Shown: positions 47,705 through 56,391 of the stretch, in pieces
Layout of the letters: each line of letters starts with the position of its first letter
Numbering within the stretch: position 1 is the first letter of the stretch
NCBI RefSeq assembly: GCF_900091555.1
Contig: NZ_FMCX01000002.1
Coordinates: 620,001-684,000, forward strand
Direction: 5' to 3'
DNA from: Micromonospora mirobrigensis
Lineage (GTDB): Bacteria; Actinomycetota; Actinomycetes; Mycobacteriales; Micromonosporaceae
Length of the DNA: 64,000 bases
Position numbers and translations under genes: made by a program
The notes under the pieces: generated by a model
The model's database searches: none
Told to the model about the DNA's origin: nothing
The model's input: only the letters and a program-made list of their open reading frames with translations

Positions 47705-49009
47705 TCAGCTGACCACGTACTCGGGACTGACCAGGCCGGCCACGAGCAGCCGGCGCGGCTCCCCCGCCAGGGGCGACAGGGCTGCCCGGGTGCGCTCGCT
47801 CCAGCCGTCCACCACCAGCAGGCGGGCCAGCGCGTCCGCCCGACCGGCCGGCGGCGCGGCGGTGAGCCGGGCCAGCACCGTCGGTGCTGCGGCGGCGGCG
47901 AGCACACCGGCGCAACGCATCCGGGCCTGCAGGGACGAGGTGGTCAGCCAGGCGCTGCCGGCCGGCCAGCCACCCACGCTCGGCGGTCGCAGCGGCACCT
48001 GGTCCAGGGCGTTCAGCCCGGCCGACAACCGCTGGCGGGTCTGCTCAGGCAGCGCCGTGGGCCGCACACCCAGTTGCCGGGCCGCCCCGACCAGCCACTC
48101 CACCGGCTGCTTGACCAGGGTGCCCCGGGTTCCGGTGAAGGCCGGGGCGGTGAAGATCCGCCGCAGGGTGGTCATCGTGTCCGACCCGGCGAGATCCGCC
48201 GGTGGCGGCGCCTGGGCGCCGGCGTACCGCAACCAGAGCCGACCCGCGACGAACCGCGCCGCCTCCGGACGCTCGGCCAGCAGCCCGGCGTACGAGGCCG
48301 CGTCGAAGGCGGCGCGCCGGCCGAGGATGGTCTTCGGTCCCGGGTCGTGCCGACGCGGCGCGAAGCGGGCCACACCGGTACGCCGGTCCACCGTCCATCC
48401 GGTCAGCGCCCGGGCGCCCTCCTTCACGTCAGACTCGGTGTATCCGCCGTCGACGCCGAGGGTGAACAGCTCCATCAGTTCCCGGGCCAGGTTCTCGTTG
48501 GGCGCCCGGCGGGTGTTCTGCTGGCCGTCCAGCCAGAGGATCAACGCCGGGTCGCGGACCATGGCCTGCACCATCGGGCCCAGCGGGCCCGGGCCCACCC
48601 GCCGCAGCGTCTCCAGCTGGCGCAGCATCAACGGCGCGGAGCGGACCTTCTGGACGCTGGTGGCCCAGTGGCCGTGCCAGAAGAACAGCAACTTCTCCCG
48701 GCACTGGTGGTCGGCGGTGATCATCCGCGCCAACCACCATCCGGTCAGCGCCGTCACCTGCGCCCGGCGCTGCTGGTTGGCCTGCTGGCGCTGCTCCCGC
48801 CCGGCTCCCTTGCCGAGCTGCGCGGCCGGGTCCGGGCCGAGGGCGGGCACCAGAGTCCCCGCCGCGCCCCGGTCCGGTCCGTCCGGATCGAGCAGCCGGT
48901 CCAGGGTGGCGTCGTATCCGGCCCGCTCGGCGGCATCCACCTCATCGGCGGTCGGCCCGAAGGTGGCCCGCCGCAGCAGATGTGCCACCGCTTCCCGCTC
49001 CGTCGTCAT
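47705..49009 (-). CDS. DUF1800 family protein
   Basis: 434 residues. I chose ATG at 49009 since VAHLLRRATFGPTADEVDAA, the diagnostic N-terminus, follows directly; a longer reading from 49117 adds unrelated sequence. Also visible are FFWHGHWATSVQKV, NENLARELMELFTLGVDGGY and EGARALTGWTVD, all DUF1800 hallmarks. It is cytosolic or exported with its DUF1501 partner, coded just downstream. The function is unknown; the pair is often found with cell-envelope or extracellular enzymes. Confidence 0.93.
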   Translation of the reverse strand: MTTEREAVAHLLRRATFGPTADEVDAAERAGYDATLDRLLDPDGPDRGAAGTLVPALGPDPAAQLGKGAGREQRQQANQQRRAQVTALTGWWLARMITADHQCREKLLFFWHGHWATSVQKVRSAPLMLRQLETLRRVGPGPLGPMVQAMVRDPALILWLDGQQNTRRAPNENLARELMELFTLGVDGGYTESDVKEGARALTGWTVDRRTGVARFAPRRHDPGPKTILGRRAAFDAASYAGLLAERPEAARFVAGRLWLRYAGAQAPPPADLAGSDTMTTLRRIFTAPAFTGTRGTLVKQPVEWLVGAARQLGVRPTALPEQTRQRLSAGLNALDQVPLRPPSVGGWPAGSAWLTTSSLQARMRCAGVLAAAAAPTVLARLTAAPPAGRADALARLLVVDGWSERTRAALSPLAGEPRRLLVAGLVSPEYVVS

Positions 49010-49168
49010 TGCTCGGACGCTAGATCGCCGACGTTCGAGGCGGGTAAGGACGCGGTGCGAACGGCATCTGGGACCCACGTCGTGTCGACTACCGGTGGGG
49101 AGGCGGGCCAGCAGCACGGCCGGGGCCGTGCCCGCTGCACCGCGCGCCGGTCCAACCCGGGATCGAGG

Positions 49169-50011
49169 TCAGTGCGGGAGCTCGGCGGCGCAGCAGGCTT
49201 CGCCGTCAGCGGAGAGCAGGCCCTCGAAGTCCGTACACTTGATCTTGAAGCGGCCGTGCTGGCCCCAGCCGGTCCCCCACGAGTTCTGGAACAGGTACGC
49301 CTGCTCCTCGTCCAGCCGGTCCAGCATCACGTAGCAGTGCCCACCGGCCACCTTGCCGGTCGGCTTCACGTAGCCATCGGCGTCCGGGTGGAACATGTCG
49401 TCCGTCCAGTTGGTACCGACCACCACCGAGCCCTGGGCGTCGATCCACCGGTCGATCTCGGCCAGCGACCCGGCGAACGCGAACGCCGCGAGCCGACCCC
49501 GGCTGCGCAGCGCCAACGCACCGGACCGGACGGTCGAGCCGTTCTCCGCCCGCGGCTCACCGTCGACCACCTTGCACTCGTAGTACAGCGCGTGCGCGTC
49601 GCCGTTCTGATACTCCCCCGGGACCGGCGTGGCGTCTATCCAACCCGACCAGCCGAAGCCCACGCAGTGCCCGGTGTCACCCTGGTCCAGCTGGATCGGC
49701 AGCTGCCAGGCCGGGGCCGCGTCACCGGCCGGCGTCGGGCCCGGCGCCGGTGGGGTCCCGCCGGCCTGCTTCTTGAGCCAGCGCCAGAAGACCAGGTACG
49801 CCCGCCAGTCGGTGAAGTACGTGGTCTCGCTCAGCACCTGCTCGATGGTCCGCTGCCGGATCTCCTCCGGCGGCTCGGCGATCTCCATGAGCTGCGACAG
49901 CGACCAGTCCCGCGGGTCCGGCCGGTACACCCGGCCCAGCAGACGGGGGCCGACCACCTCGCTCGCGCTGCGTTCCGGTGGGTCCTGCACCAACCGCCGG
50001 TCCAGCTTCAT
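49169..50011 (-). CDS. Papain-family (C1) cysteine peptidase-like protein
   Basis: 280 residues, ATG at 50011 with GGAGAGGGAG upstream. The papain residues are visible in order: Gln and Cys in QLDQGDTGHCVGFGWSGWID, His in VAGGHCYVMLDRLD, and Asn in YLFQNSWGTGWGQHGRFKI. In classic papains QGxCGSCW precedes the nucleophile, whereas here it is QGDTGHCVGF. There is no signal peptide, and the N-terminal 100 residues are a Pro-rich region with RRLVQDPPERSASEVVG and FTDWRAYLVFWRWLKKQ, perhaps a propeptide. It may be cytoplasmic or delivered by a special system. Gene order with DUF1800/DUF1501 on the same strand suggests a shared exported module, but the 160-base gap allows separate control. Confidence 0.85.
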   Translation of the reverse strand: MKLDRRLVQDPPERSASEVVGPRLLGRVYRPDPRDWSLSQLMEIAEPPEEIRQRTIEQVLSETTYFTDWRAYLVFWRWLKKQAGGTPPAPGPTPAGDAAPAWQLPIQLDQGDTGHCVGFGWSGWIDATPVPGEYQNGDAHALYYECKVVDGEPRAENGSTVRSGALALRSRGRLAAFAFAGSLAEIDRWIDAQGSVVVGTNWTDDMFHPDADGYVKPTGKVAGGHCYVMLDRLDEEQAYLFQNSWGTGWGQHGRFKIKCTDFEGLLSADGEACCAAELPH

Positions 50012-50446
50012 GACGGTCTCCCTCTCCGACCAGGCCCCAGCAGGGGATGTCCAGCTCCCACGATGCGCCCCGCCCGGCGGCCGGCACAGTCCGTTTGACG
50101 ACTGCCGGCACAGATATCCGCTGGCCGGGTGGGCTCGGGAGCGGCGACTGTCGCGAATTCACACCCACCGGCGCGGCGGGCCGGCGGTGGACCGGCAGCG
50201 GAACGCCGGGACCAGTCCGACCGCATCCCCCGGCCGCCGCGCTGCGACGGTCGTTGCACACCTCGTAACGGGACAGCTGGTGCGGGGCTCCAGGAAACCG
50301 CCGACGGACCTACTGCTGCCCAAGCCAGCGACGTGGCCAATCCGTTGTCGCCGAGGATCGACACGAACTGAGCACCAACCCGGGCTGCGCGTCGTCAGCG
50401 CCATCCCGATCGGCCGACAATCATGCCGCGGGGCAAGGGCCCTCGC
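50012..50446. other. Gap, nothing identified
   Basis: About 430 bases before the recombinase remnant. Frames on both strands are short and Arg/Pro-rich, with no family or ribosome site. No tRNA-like structure was found by eye. Confidence 0.4.
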
Positions 50447-50667
50447 CGGATGAGCCGAGCTGAGATCACGAACGTGGTGGCAACCTCGGGGACATCGCCA
50501 CCGTGCTCCGCGCGGGCGGCCGGGCGGAGAAAGCAGAGGTCTACCGGCAGCTCGGCCTCCGGCGGAACTACCAGCCAGCGACAAACGGCGCGCGCTGAAA
50601 GGATCTCAGCACGCACCCTTGAATTCTTGTTGTGTCCGAGGGGCGACACGAACCATCGCCCCACCGC
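50447..50667 (+). pseudogene. Serine-recombinase C-terminal remnant, frameshifted
   Basis: The frame from ATG 50449 reads SRAEITNVVATSG; shifting by one base, LGDIATVLRAGGRAEKAEVY and then RQLGLRRNYQPATNGAR follow to a stop. This is the C-terminal tail seen in large serine recombinases of actinomycetes (a helix ending in KAEVYRQLGLRLTYHP). Further on another frame reads VSEGRHEPSPH, a phrase common just past such genes. The upstream catalytic and recombinase domains are absent. It is a scar of an integrated element and, with the IS701 remnant, brackets the DUF1501-to-peptidase block. Confidence 0.6.
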
Positions 50668-50926
50668 CGATGACGCTCGGCGCGACTCTAACGCTCACGT
50701 AAGGCTAGGGGACCGTCGACATCAACCGCGACGACGGCACGGTGGTCGGGGCCGACCAGTCCCCTCCCCGCGCACGAACCGCGCACCGACCCGGCCGCCG
50801 CCGGAATCACCCGGCCCGCGCTGCTGCACGGGCGGCACGGGCATAGCCGGTCAACACGGTCGTCAAGGCGACGGCCTCCCGCGCGGCGGTGTCGGAGGCG
50901 TGGAGCGTCCGTACAACAGCTGCCGA
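50668..50926. other. Gap, nothing identified
   Basis: About 260 bases between the recombinase scar and the end of the lipoprotein gene. The sequence is unremarkable and no element was identified. Confidence 0.4.
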
Positions 50927-52702
50927 TCAGCCGCCGTTCCACCAACCGCCAACGCATCCTCGCTGGTCGATATCGTGCAGTCTGAGTGCGGCGGTGAGCG
51001 GGATCACGGCCGACTCCCTGGTTGCTGGCGCTTCGTCAGCTGCGCTGCGGGTCCATTCGTCGAGTAACGCGATGTGGACAGTCGGTGTGCGGCCGAGCAC
51101 GCACGAGGCTTCGGCCAGGTACCACTCCCGGGCCAGCGACGACGACCCGGCAGTGGCAGGGTCGGCTGAGCCCGTCGTCGATGCCGAGGCGGCAGGGGTT
51201 GCCGTACGGGATATCAGTCCTGGCACGGCTGCGGCCAGGTCGTTGCGGAGCTCGACCAGGCGTCGGTCGGTGGGTGTGTCGACGCAGGGTCCGCCGGGAG
51301 TGACCACCAGCGCGGCCCACAGGAGGATCTCGGGCGCGGCGGTCGCGATGGCCTGCGATCGTGTGGCGGTCGGGAACGCCGCGAGCACGGCGGAGGTCGT
51401 CCGCGCTCGGAGGGCGGAGGAGATCGCACATTGATCCGCGCGGTCGGCGGCGGCCGCGAGAATGGCGGCCCGGCGGCCGGAGCCGCCGCGTTCGGCAGCG
51501 GCCAACCGCAGGTCCGCAACGAAGTCATGAGGTGTCGACTCGGCCAGGGCCAGGACCACCCGGTCGGTGGGGGTGGCCCTGGGCGCCGGCGTGCCCTGCG
51601 GCGTGACGCCCAGCCGCGGCAGAGCCCAGCGCAACAACATCGTCTCGTACACGTCCGAGGTGGTTGCCGCGTCGGGTAGCCGACCTCCCCACCGGACGGT
51701 CCTGGCCATGACGGGTGTCAACAGTGCGAGCTGGTCGGCCGGCACGCCGGCGCGCGCGGCGGCCTCCACCACCAGGGCCACCCTGCCCACGCCGGTCAGT
51801 GCGGCAGCGCGCAGCGGCTGCCGCCCCGCAGCTGAGACGAGCGCCTGATAGTAGGCTCGGCTGTCCGTTTGATCGATCGCCCCCGCCTCGGCCGCCGCGC
51901 CCACGCTGGGCGCCGCGAGCAGCGCCTCCTCGAACAGCTGACCGCCGTCGGCGAGACGGCTGCGCAGCAGCGTGAGCCACGGCCGCAGAGTGGCGCCCGC
52001 AGCCTGGGGTGCCACACACCGCGTGCCGAGGTCCCGGCCGATCTCGAGGCTGGCCAGAAGGATGGACGGGTCGTTCTGCGCGTTGACGGCACAGACGCTC
52101 GGCGTTCCCAGCGTGCGGCGCAGCGAGGGGGTGATCGACCGCAGCGCCGGGCTGGAAGGCTCTTCCTCGGCCGCTTCCAGCACCCGTGCCAGGGCCAGGG
52201 TTCCGGCGAGCGTCGCCGGCTTTCCCGGCGCAAGCCTGCCACCGCGTCCGGGATCGACCAGCGAGGTCAGGGTCGCGGCGAGCCGGTCGACGCGCGGGAC
52301 CGACCCGCCCCGCCTGGCCACGAGGCGTAGCCACACGTCAGTGTCGCCAAGGATGTTCGACGCGGTGCCGCCGACCGTGCCGGTCGCCGGGTCCTGCGCG
52401 GTGGTCGCCAACTCCCGCGCCACGTCGGCGAGGCGCTCGTTGCCGAGGGCCGCGAGCGCGCTGCCCGCAGCGGCCACCGTCCCTGGCTGCGGCTGCCCCA
52501 GCGGCGCCGCGACCCCCACGTAGTCCTTGCCCTGCGTCAGTTGGTCCACGGCAAGGACGCCGAGCCGATCCAGCGACATGCTTGTTGGTCTGTTCTGCGG
52601 TGCGGCGCGGGGGCCGGTGCTGGACGCCCTTGGGGCACTACAAGCCGACAGCGTCAGCGCGGCGAGCGATAGTAGGACAGTGAGGGAGCGGCGGTTGGCC
52701 AT
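50927..52702 (-). CDS. Secreted lipoprotein, function unknown
   Basis: 591 residues, ATG at 52702. The N-terminus ANRRSLTVLLSLAALTLSAC is a lipoprotein signal with the lipobox LSAC, so Cys21 should be lipidated at the outer face of the membrane. The mature part is Ala/Leu/Arg-rich and helical with repeated LAxALxxLG-like segments (ALAALGNERLADVARELATT, LAGTLALARVLEAAEEEP), giving an alpha-solenoid impression. I do not recognise a family. A strong terminator and a secreted-protein gene lie downstream and upstream respectively. It is transcribed alone. Confidence 0.72.
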   Translation of the reverse strand: MANRRSLTVLLSLAALTLSACSAPRASSTGPRAAPQNRPTSMSLDRLGVLAVDQLTQGKDYVGVAAPLGQPQPGTVAAAGSALAALGNERLADVARELATTAQDPATGTVGGTASNILGDTDVWLRLVARRGGSVPRVDRLAATLTSLVDPGRGGRLAPGKPATLAGTLALARVLEAAEEEPSSPALRSITPSLRRTLGTPSVCAVNAQNDPSILLASLEIGRDLGTRCVAPQAAGATLRPWLTLLRSRLADGGQLFEEALLAAPSVGAAAEAGAIDQTDSRAYYQALVSAAGRQPLRAAALTGVGRVALVVEAAARAGVPADQLALLTPVMARTVRWGGRLPDAATTSDVYETMLLRWALPRLGVTPQGTPAPRATPTDRVVLALAESTPHDFVADLRLAAAERGGSGRRAAILAAAADRADQCAISSALRARTTSAVLAAFPTATRSQAIATAAPEILLWAALVVTPGGPCVDTPTDRRLVELRNDLAAAVPGLISRTATPAASASTTGSADPATAGSSSLAREWYLAEASCVLGRTPTVHIALLDEWTRSAADEAPATRESAVIPLTAALRLHDIDQRGCVGGWWNGG

Positions 52703-52771
52703 ACTGACGTCCTCGGAGTCTCGGCGTTGATCAGTGATGCGCCCGTTCGGCGGAGCCCCAGCGCGGAGCGG

Positions 52772-52801
52772 AAGGCCGCGACCACGAGCGGCCGCGACCT
52801 T
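52772..52801 (-). terminator. Hairpin terminator after the 53485-52826 gene
   Basis: On the minus strand the arms pair almost perfectly over about 13 positions with three G-U wobbles, in a 30-base hairpin that starts AAGGTCGCGG and ends CCGCGACCTT on the other reading, 25 bases past the stop of the secreted-protein gene. Confidence 0.7.
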
Positions 52802-52825
52802 CCGTCGTAGAGGTGCCGCGGGGGG

Positions 52826-53485
52826 CTACAGGGCCTGGTCCGCGTCGTAGGTCAGGATGACCTTGCCGGTGGGCGGGATGGTCACCACTGTCGATGACTG
52901 CCGGTACGACGGCCCGCGGAACACACCTTGCGCGTTGACGATCACCGTGCCGTTGGCCAGGATGGCGGTAGAGCCGGTCGACGACCCGTTGTTCATGAGG
53001 TACTGGTTCTGCTTGGGCGTGACGCCGACGTTGGCGCTGAGGATCCCGCCCAGGGATATCGATCCTCCGCCAGAGGGTTGGGGAAAGTAGAGGTAGACCG
53101 TTGACGCGAGCGCGACGTCCCCCGGAACGAGGCCGGAATTCTTGGCCGCCGCATTCCTGACGATCTGGCCTCTGACGTAAGTGTCAAAGTTGACAGTGAA
53201 TTGATTGCCGACGACGGCTTCCGGATAGTAAAGTTCGGTCTTGAACCACAGGATTGTCTGCCACACCGCCTCCTCCGGCCCATAAGGCCCCTGAACCATC
53301 ATTCTCCCCACGTCAGAGTACTTGTCACCCGTGGCGAAGATTCGGCATTTTCCGGGAAGCTCCGGCGTGTTGCAGGTCCTGGTCACGTCGTTGTACGCCT
53401 GAGCTGACGCCGGAATGCCGACGATCATGACGGAAGCCGTCGCGACCACCCCGATGACTTTTCGAAGAATTCGAGCATGCGACAC
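52826..53485 (-). CDS. Secreted protein of unknown function
   Basis: 219 residues from GTG at 53485 with an AAAGGAGG site 5' of it. The signal peptide is KVIGVVATASVMIVGIPASA cut before QAYND. The mature protein has two cysteines (RTCNTPELPGKC), several aromatic residues and short beta-strand patterns (FTVNFDTYVRGQIV, ASTVYLYFPQPSG, ILANGTVIVNAQGVFRG). I do not recognise a family; a small extracellular beta-sandwich is a fair guess. Codon third positions are less GC-rich than the neighbours. Confidence 0.7.
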   Translation of the reverse strand: MSHARILRKVIGVVATASVMIVGIPASAQAYNDVTRTCNTPELPGKCRIFATGDKYSDVGRMMVQGPYGPEEAVWQTILWFKTELYYPEAVVGNQFTVNFDTYVRGQIVRNAAAKNSGLVPGDVALASTVYLYFPQPSGGGSISLGGILSANVGVTPKQNQYLMNNGSSTGSTAILANGTVIVNAQGVFRGPSYRQSSTVVTIPPTGKVILTYDADQAL

Positions 53486-53884
53486 GGTGGTGCCTCCTTT
53501 GAGTTGGCGGGAACCGATGAATCGGCCATCGTCGACCTAGCGTTGATAGCCAGAGTCGTCGATCGATTTGTGGATCTTCGGAACGTGCACGAGGCCGGCG
53601 GCGGCGTCGACGGACAGCCTTGATGCTCGTTCTGGTGAATGGTGCCGTGCAGGACGGCCCGTCCCTTGATGCCGTGCCCCTCGTTTAACGGATGCCGGAC
53701 GCGGTCGCCGGCGTTACTCGTCGTTCAGGCCGGGTACCCGGCGTGGCCATCGAGGCGATTTCTGCCGTTCGAGCCGTCTCTGATGGCGATGAATGAAACT
53801 ATGCCGCAGGAGAATCGAGCACAGGTAATACCGATCGTGTCCTCACCCGTAGCTTGTCGTGCGATAGCCTGCTAGCCTCGCCCC
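53486..53884. other. 400-base gap upstream of the LysR gene
   Basis: No gene. At its right end TAGCCT (53873-53878) lies six bases before the GTG start of the LysR gene, so the LysR mRNA is probably leaderless. AT-richer stretches (53760-53860) suggest regulatory DNA, where a LysR protein might bind to control the divergent secreted-protein gene. Confidence 0.45.
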
Positions 53885-54853
53885 GTGGAGCTGGAAGTAC
53901 GGCACCTGCGCAACCTGATCATGATCGCCGATGCCGGCAGCATTCGCGCCGCAGCCATTCGCCTCGGGCTTGCGCAGTCCGCGCTGAGCGCTCAGATCCG
54001 TCGACTCGAACTGCACCTCGGCGTCGTGCTGCTCGAACGAGGCACCGCTGGCACCGGCCTGACCGCCGCGGGCAGGGAACTGGTCGGTCGCGGCCGGGTC
54101 ATCGACCGCCAGCTGCGTGAGGCCGAGGCGGCCGTCTCCGCCATCGGCTCTCGGCCAGAGCAGGTGGTGCGCCTGCACCACGAGTTCGCCCTCGCGGGTC
54201 TCGATGAGTACCTGACGTCCGCCGGGTGGCCGCATGAGCTACGCCGCAGCGTCGGCCCACTGGAGGCCGGGGCACGGGCGATGGGACGCAAGGAAATCGA
54301 CCTGTGTCAAGGGCTGGACAACGCAACCCAGCCGGCCAGGTTCCCCGACGACGCCGTGGTGGTGGTCGTCGTGGATGAACCGAGTTGGGTGGTGCTGCCC
54401 GAGGGGCACGCGCTCGCGACCGCGTCCTCCGTGTCACTGAAGGACCTACGCGACGAACGGTGGCTCGGACCGAAGCAGGACGACCCCCTCTACGCTCACC
54501 TGGTTGCTTCCTGCCACGCGGCGGGCTTCACACCCAGAATCGCAGTCGCGTCACGGGATTCGAACGTGCTCAGCCGGCTGGCCGCCGAAGGCACCTACGT
54601 CTCCATGACGTCACCCACGAGCAGCCCGGTCCCCGGGACGGTCGGGGTCCCCGTCGTTCCGGAGATCACGCTGCGCCACACCCTGGCGTGTCGTCCGGGG
54701 TCGCTTCCCGAGCCGCTGTTTCGCGACGTGCTCGTGTGGTTCGGGCACTCCTATCTGCGGGCCGCCGAGAAGCGGAACCCCCGCTACGCCTCGTACATCA
54801 GGGCGCATGCCGACCGGTTCGAGACACTGCTGGATCTCGTCGGCGGCACCTGA
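53885..54853 (+). CDS. LysR-family transcriptional regulator
   Basis: 322 residues, GTG at 53885. The N-terminal helix-turn-helix MELEVRHLRNLIMIADAGSI, AAAIRLGLAQSALSAQIRRL and LGVVLLERG is typical of LysR proteins. The effector domain is present, including the VLPEGHAL strand and the hinge after residue 90. It is transcribed from a leaderless-type promoter and its start is divergent to the 52826-53485 secreted-protein gene, the most likely target. The co-inducer is unknown. Confidence 0.92.
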   Translation: MELEVRHLRNLIMIADAGSIRAAAIRLGLAQSALSAQIRRLELHLGVVLLERGTAGTGLTAAGRELVGRGRVIDRQLREAEAAVSAIGSRPEQVVRLHHEFALAGLDEYLTSAGWPHELRRSVGPLEAGARAMGRKEIDLCQGLDNATQPARFPDDAVVVVVVDEPSWVVLPEGHALATASSVSLKDLRDERWLGPKQDDPLYAHLVASCHAAGFTPRIAVASRDSNVLSRLAAEGTYVSMTSPTSSPVPGTVGVPVVPEITLRHTLACRPGSLPEPLFRDVLVWFGHSYLRAAEKRNPRYASYIRAHADRFETLLDLVGGT

Positions 54854-55124
54854 CTCGGCCCGGGAGCATCCCTGGCAGGCCGACCCGTCACCCCCGCCGG
54901 CCGAGCACGACATCCGCATCGCCACGGCGGTCGCCCAGCGGCTCAGCAGCGACTGGACCACCCGCCGTCAGCAGATCGTGGTGAGCGTGCAGAACCGGGT
55001 GGTGGTCCTCACCGGCATCGTCAGCGACCCGGACACCCGTCAGGTCGCCGGGGAGATCGCGTGGGACACCGGCGACGTGTTCGACGTCTGCAACGCCCTG
55101 CGGCTCTCGCGGCCCCGGCGCTGA
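54807..55124 (+). CDS. BON-domain protein
   Basis: 105 residues with ATG at 54807 inside the LysR gene (47-base overlap). The BON pattern is IATAVAQRLSSDWTTRR, QIVVSVQNRVVVLTGIVSDP, DTRQVAGEIAWDTGDVFDVC and NALRL, spanning residues about 38-101. BON domains bind phospholipids or other hydrophobic surfaces, and small single-domain forms are common in actinomycetes. The first 30 residues lie in overlapping coding sequence and may not be translated, so the real start is uncertain. It ends base-to-base with the convergent GNAT gene. Confidence 0.65.
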   Translation: MPTGSRHCWISSAAPDSAREHPWQADPSPPPAEHDIRIATAVAQRLSSDWTTRRQQIVVSVQNRVVVLTGIVSDPDTRQVAGEIAWDTGDVFDVCNALRLSRPRR

Positions 55125-55715
55125 TCAGGTAGGGGCGCGTCCGAGCGGTCCGGCGGTCGCGGCCCGGGACCGCCACTCGTCGGCCAGCACGGCGAAGACC
55201 AACTGGTCGGCCCACTCCCCCCGGAACCGGTAGCTGCGCACGTGACGGGCCTCCTGCCGCATGCCGAGCCGGGTCATCAGCCGGGCGGACGCCTCGTTCC
55301 CGGCGTGGCACCGGCCATAGATGCGGTGCAGCCCGAACTCGTCGAACCCACGGTCCAGCAACGCCGTGACGGCCTCCGTGGCCAGCCCTCGGCCGCCGTG
55401 GTCGGGATGGAAGACGTACCCGATCTCCGCGGTGCGGTCGTGCCGGCTACGCCACACCAGCTCCACGATCCCGATCACACCGGCGTCGGTGACGACCGCC
55501 AGCGTCAGACAGTCACCCTCCGCGCGCAGCGCGTCCTCGGCCGCCATGGCGCGCACCGACGCCTGGGACTGCTCCCGGGTACGCGGCTCGGCGCCGAGCA
55601 TCCACCGGACGACGTCGGGCCGGCGCTGCCAGGCGTGCACGTCGTCGAGGTCGCCGAGGGTGACCGGGCGCAGGGTGAGCCGCGCGGTGCGGATCGGGTA
55701 CGTCGGCCGGAACAT
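55125..55715 (-). CDS. GNAT-family N-acetyltransferase (RimJ/RimL-like)
   Basis: 196 residues, ATG at 55715. Motif A of GNAT enzymes reads IGYVFHPDHGGRGLATEAVT, preceded by the GIVELVWRSRHDRTAE strand, and the HRIYGRCHAGNEASARLMTR segment follows in the order usual for RimJ/RimL-type acetyltransferases. They acetylate protein N-termini or small amines. The gene is single and lies just left of the RiPP locus, with no sign that it belongs to it. Confidence 0.9.
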   Translation of the reverse strand: MFRPTYPIRTARLTLRPVTLGDLDDVHAWQRRPDVVRWMLGAEPRTREQSQASVRAMAAEDALRAEGDCLTLAVVTDAGVIGIVELVWRSRHDRTAEIGYVFHPDHGGRGLATEAVTALLDRGFDEFGLHRIYGRCHAGNEASARLMTRLGMRQEARHVRSYRFRGEWADQLVFAVLADEWRSRAATAGPLGRAPT

Positions 55716-55750
55716 CCGCCGAGTCTAGGCAGCGGTGGCCGGTCGCGGGT

Positions 55751-56365
55751 TCAGCGGCGTACCGGCATGGCCAGGACACGGTCGCACCTGGTCCGGTCCT
55801 CGGCCAGGTGGGAGGCGAACACGCAGGTGAGTCCCGGGCGTCGGTCCAGGGCGGCCCAGAGGAGCGCCCGCGACGCGGTGTCCAGGGACCGTCCGGGCTC
55901 GTCGAGCAGCACCACCGGCGGATCACCGAGCAGGGCGCGGGCGACGCTGATCCGGGCGCGCATCCCGGCGGAGCACTGGTTCGCCGGCACCCGGGCGTAG
56001 TCGGTGATGCCGAACTCCTCCTCGACCCGGGCGACGACCCGGGCGGCCTCCCGGGTGGACAGTCGCATCCGGGCCACCAGCAGCAGGTTGTCGTGCCCGG
56101 AGAGGCGCCCGCAGAGGGTCTGCTCCGGGGCGAGCGCGACGCCGACCAGGCGGCGGGCCCCTGGCGAACCGGCCGGGCGTCCGGCGATCGTGGCCCGGCC
56201 GGTGCTCAGCGAGAGCGTGCCGGCCAGGCAGCGCAGCAGGGTGGTCTTGCCGGCGCCGTTGCCACCGGCCAGCAGCAACCGGGTGCCGGGCGTGACCTCC
56301 AGGTCGAGGCCCGAGAAGACCGGGCGCCGCCGGAAGGCCCGCCCGGCACTGTCGAGTCGCAGCAT
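55751..56365 (-). CDS. ABC transporter ATPase (small, RiPP locus)
   Basis: 204 residues, short for an ABC ATPase. Walker A is GGNGAGKTTLLRC, the signature reads QCSAGMRARISVARAL (the usual LSGGQ is CSAGM), Walker B PVVLLDEPGRSLD and the switch CVFASHLAEDRTRC are present. It resembles CcmA-type or lantibiotic immunity-type ATPases, which pair with a separate permease. The start of this gene is 26 bases from the end of the precursor gene, so both are one operon reading leftward. With the permease at 58929 it likely exports or gives immunity to the modified peptide. Confidence 0.87.
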   Translation of the reverse strand: MLRLDSAGRAFRRRPVFSGLDLEVTPGTRLLLAGGNGAGKTTLLRCLAGTLSLSTGRATIAGRPAGSPGARRLVGVALAPEQTLCGRLSGHDNLLLVARMRLSTREAARVVARVEEEFGITDYARVPANQCSAGMRARISVARALLGDPPVVLLDEPGRSLDTASRALLWAALDRRPGLTCVFASHLAEDRTRCDRVLAMPVRR

Positions 56366-56391
56366 GTCGGAAACCGAGTGGCCCGCGGCGG

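Noticed and set aside
45842..50098. A 1418-codon open frame on the plus strand
   Set aside because: It lies antisense to the DUF1501, DUF1800 and peptidase genes, is full of Gly/Arg/Pro-rich low-complexity sequence and has no family signal; a GC-rich shadow frame.
50423..51067. A continuous 214-codon frame considered as an intact gene
   Set aside because: Only its first few codons and a shifted frame match a recombinase tail; the remainder is antisense or low-complexity, so it is a remnant.
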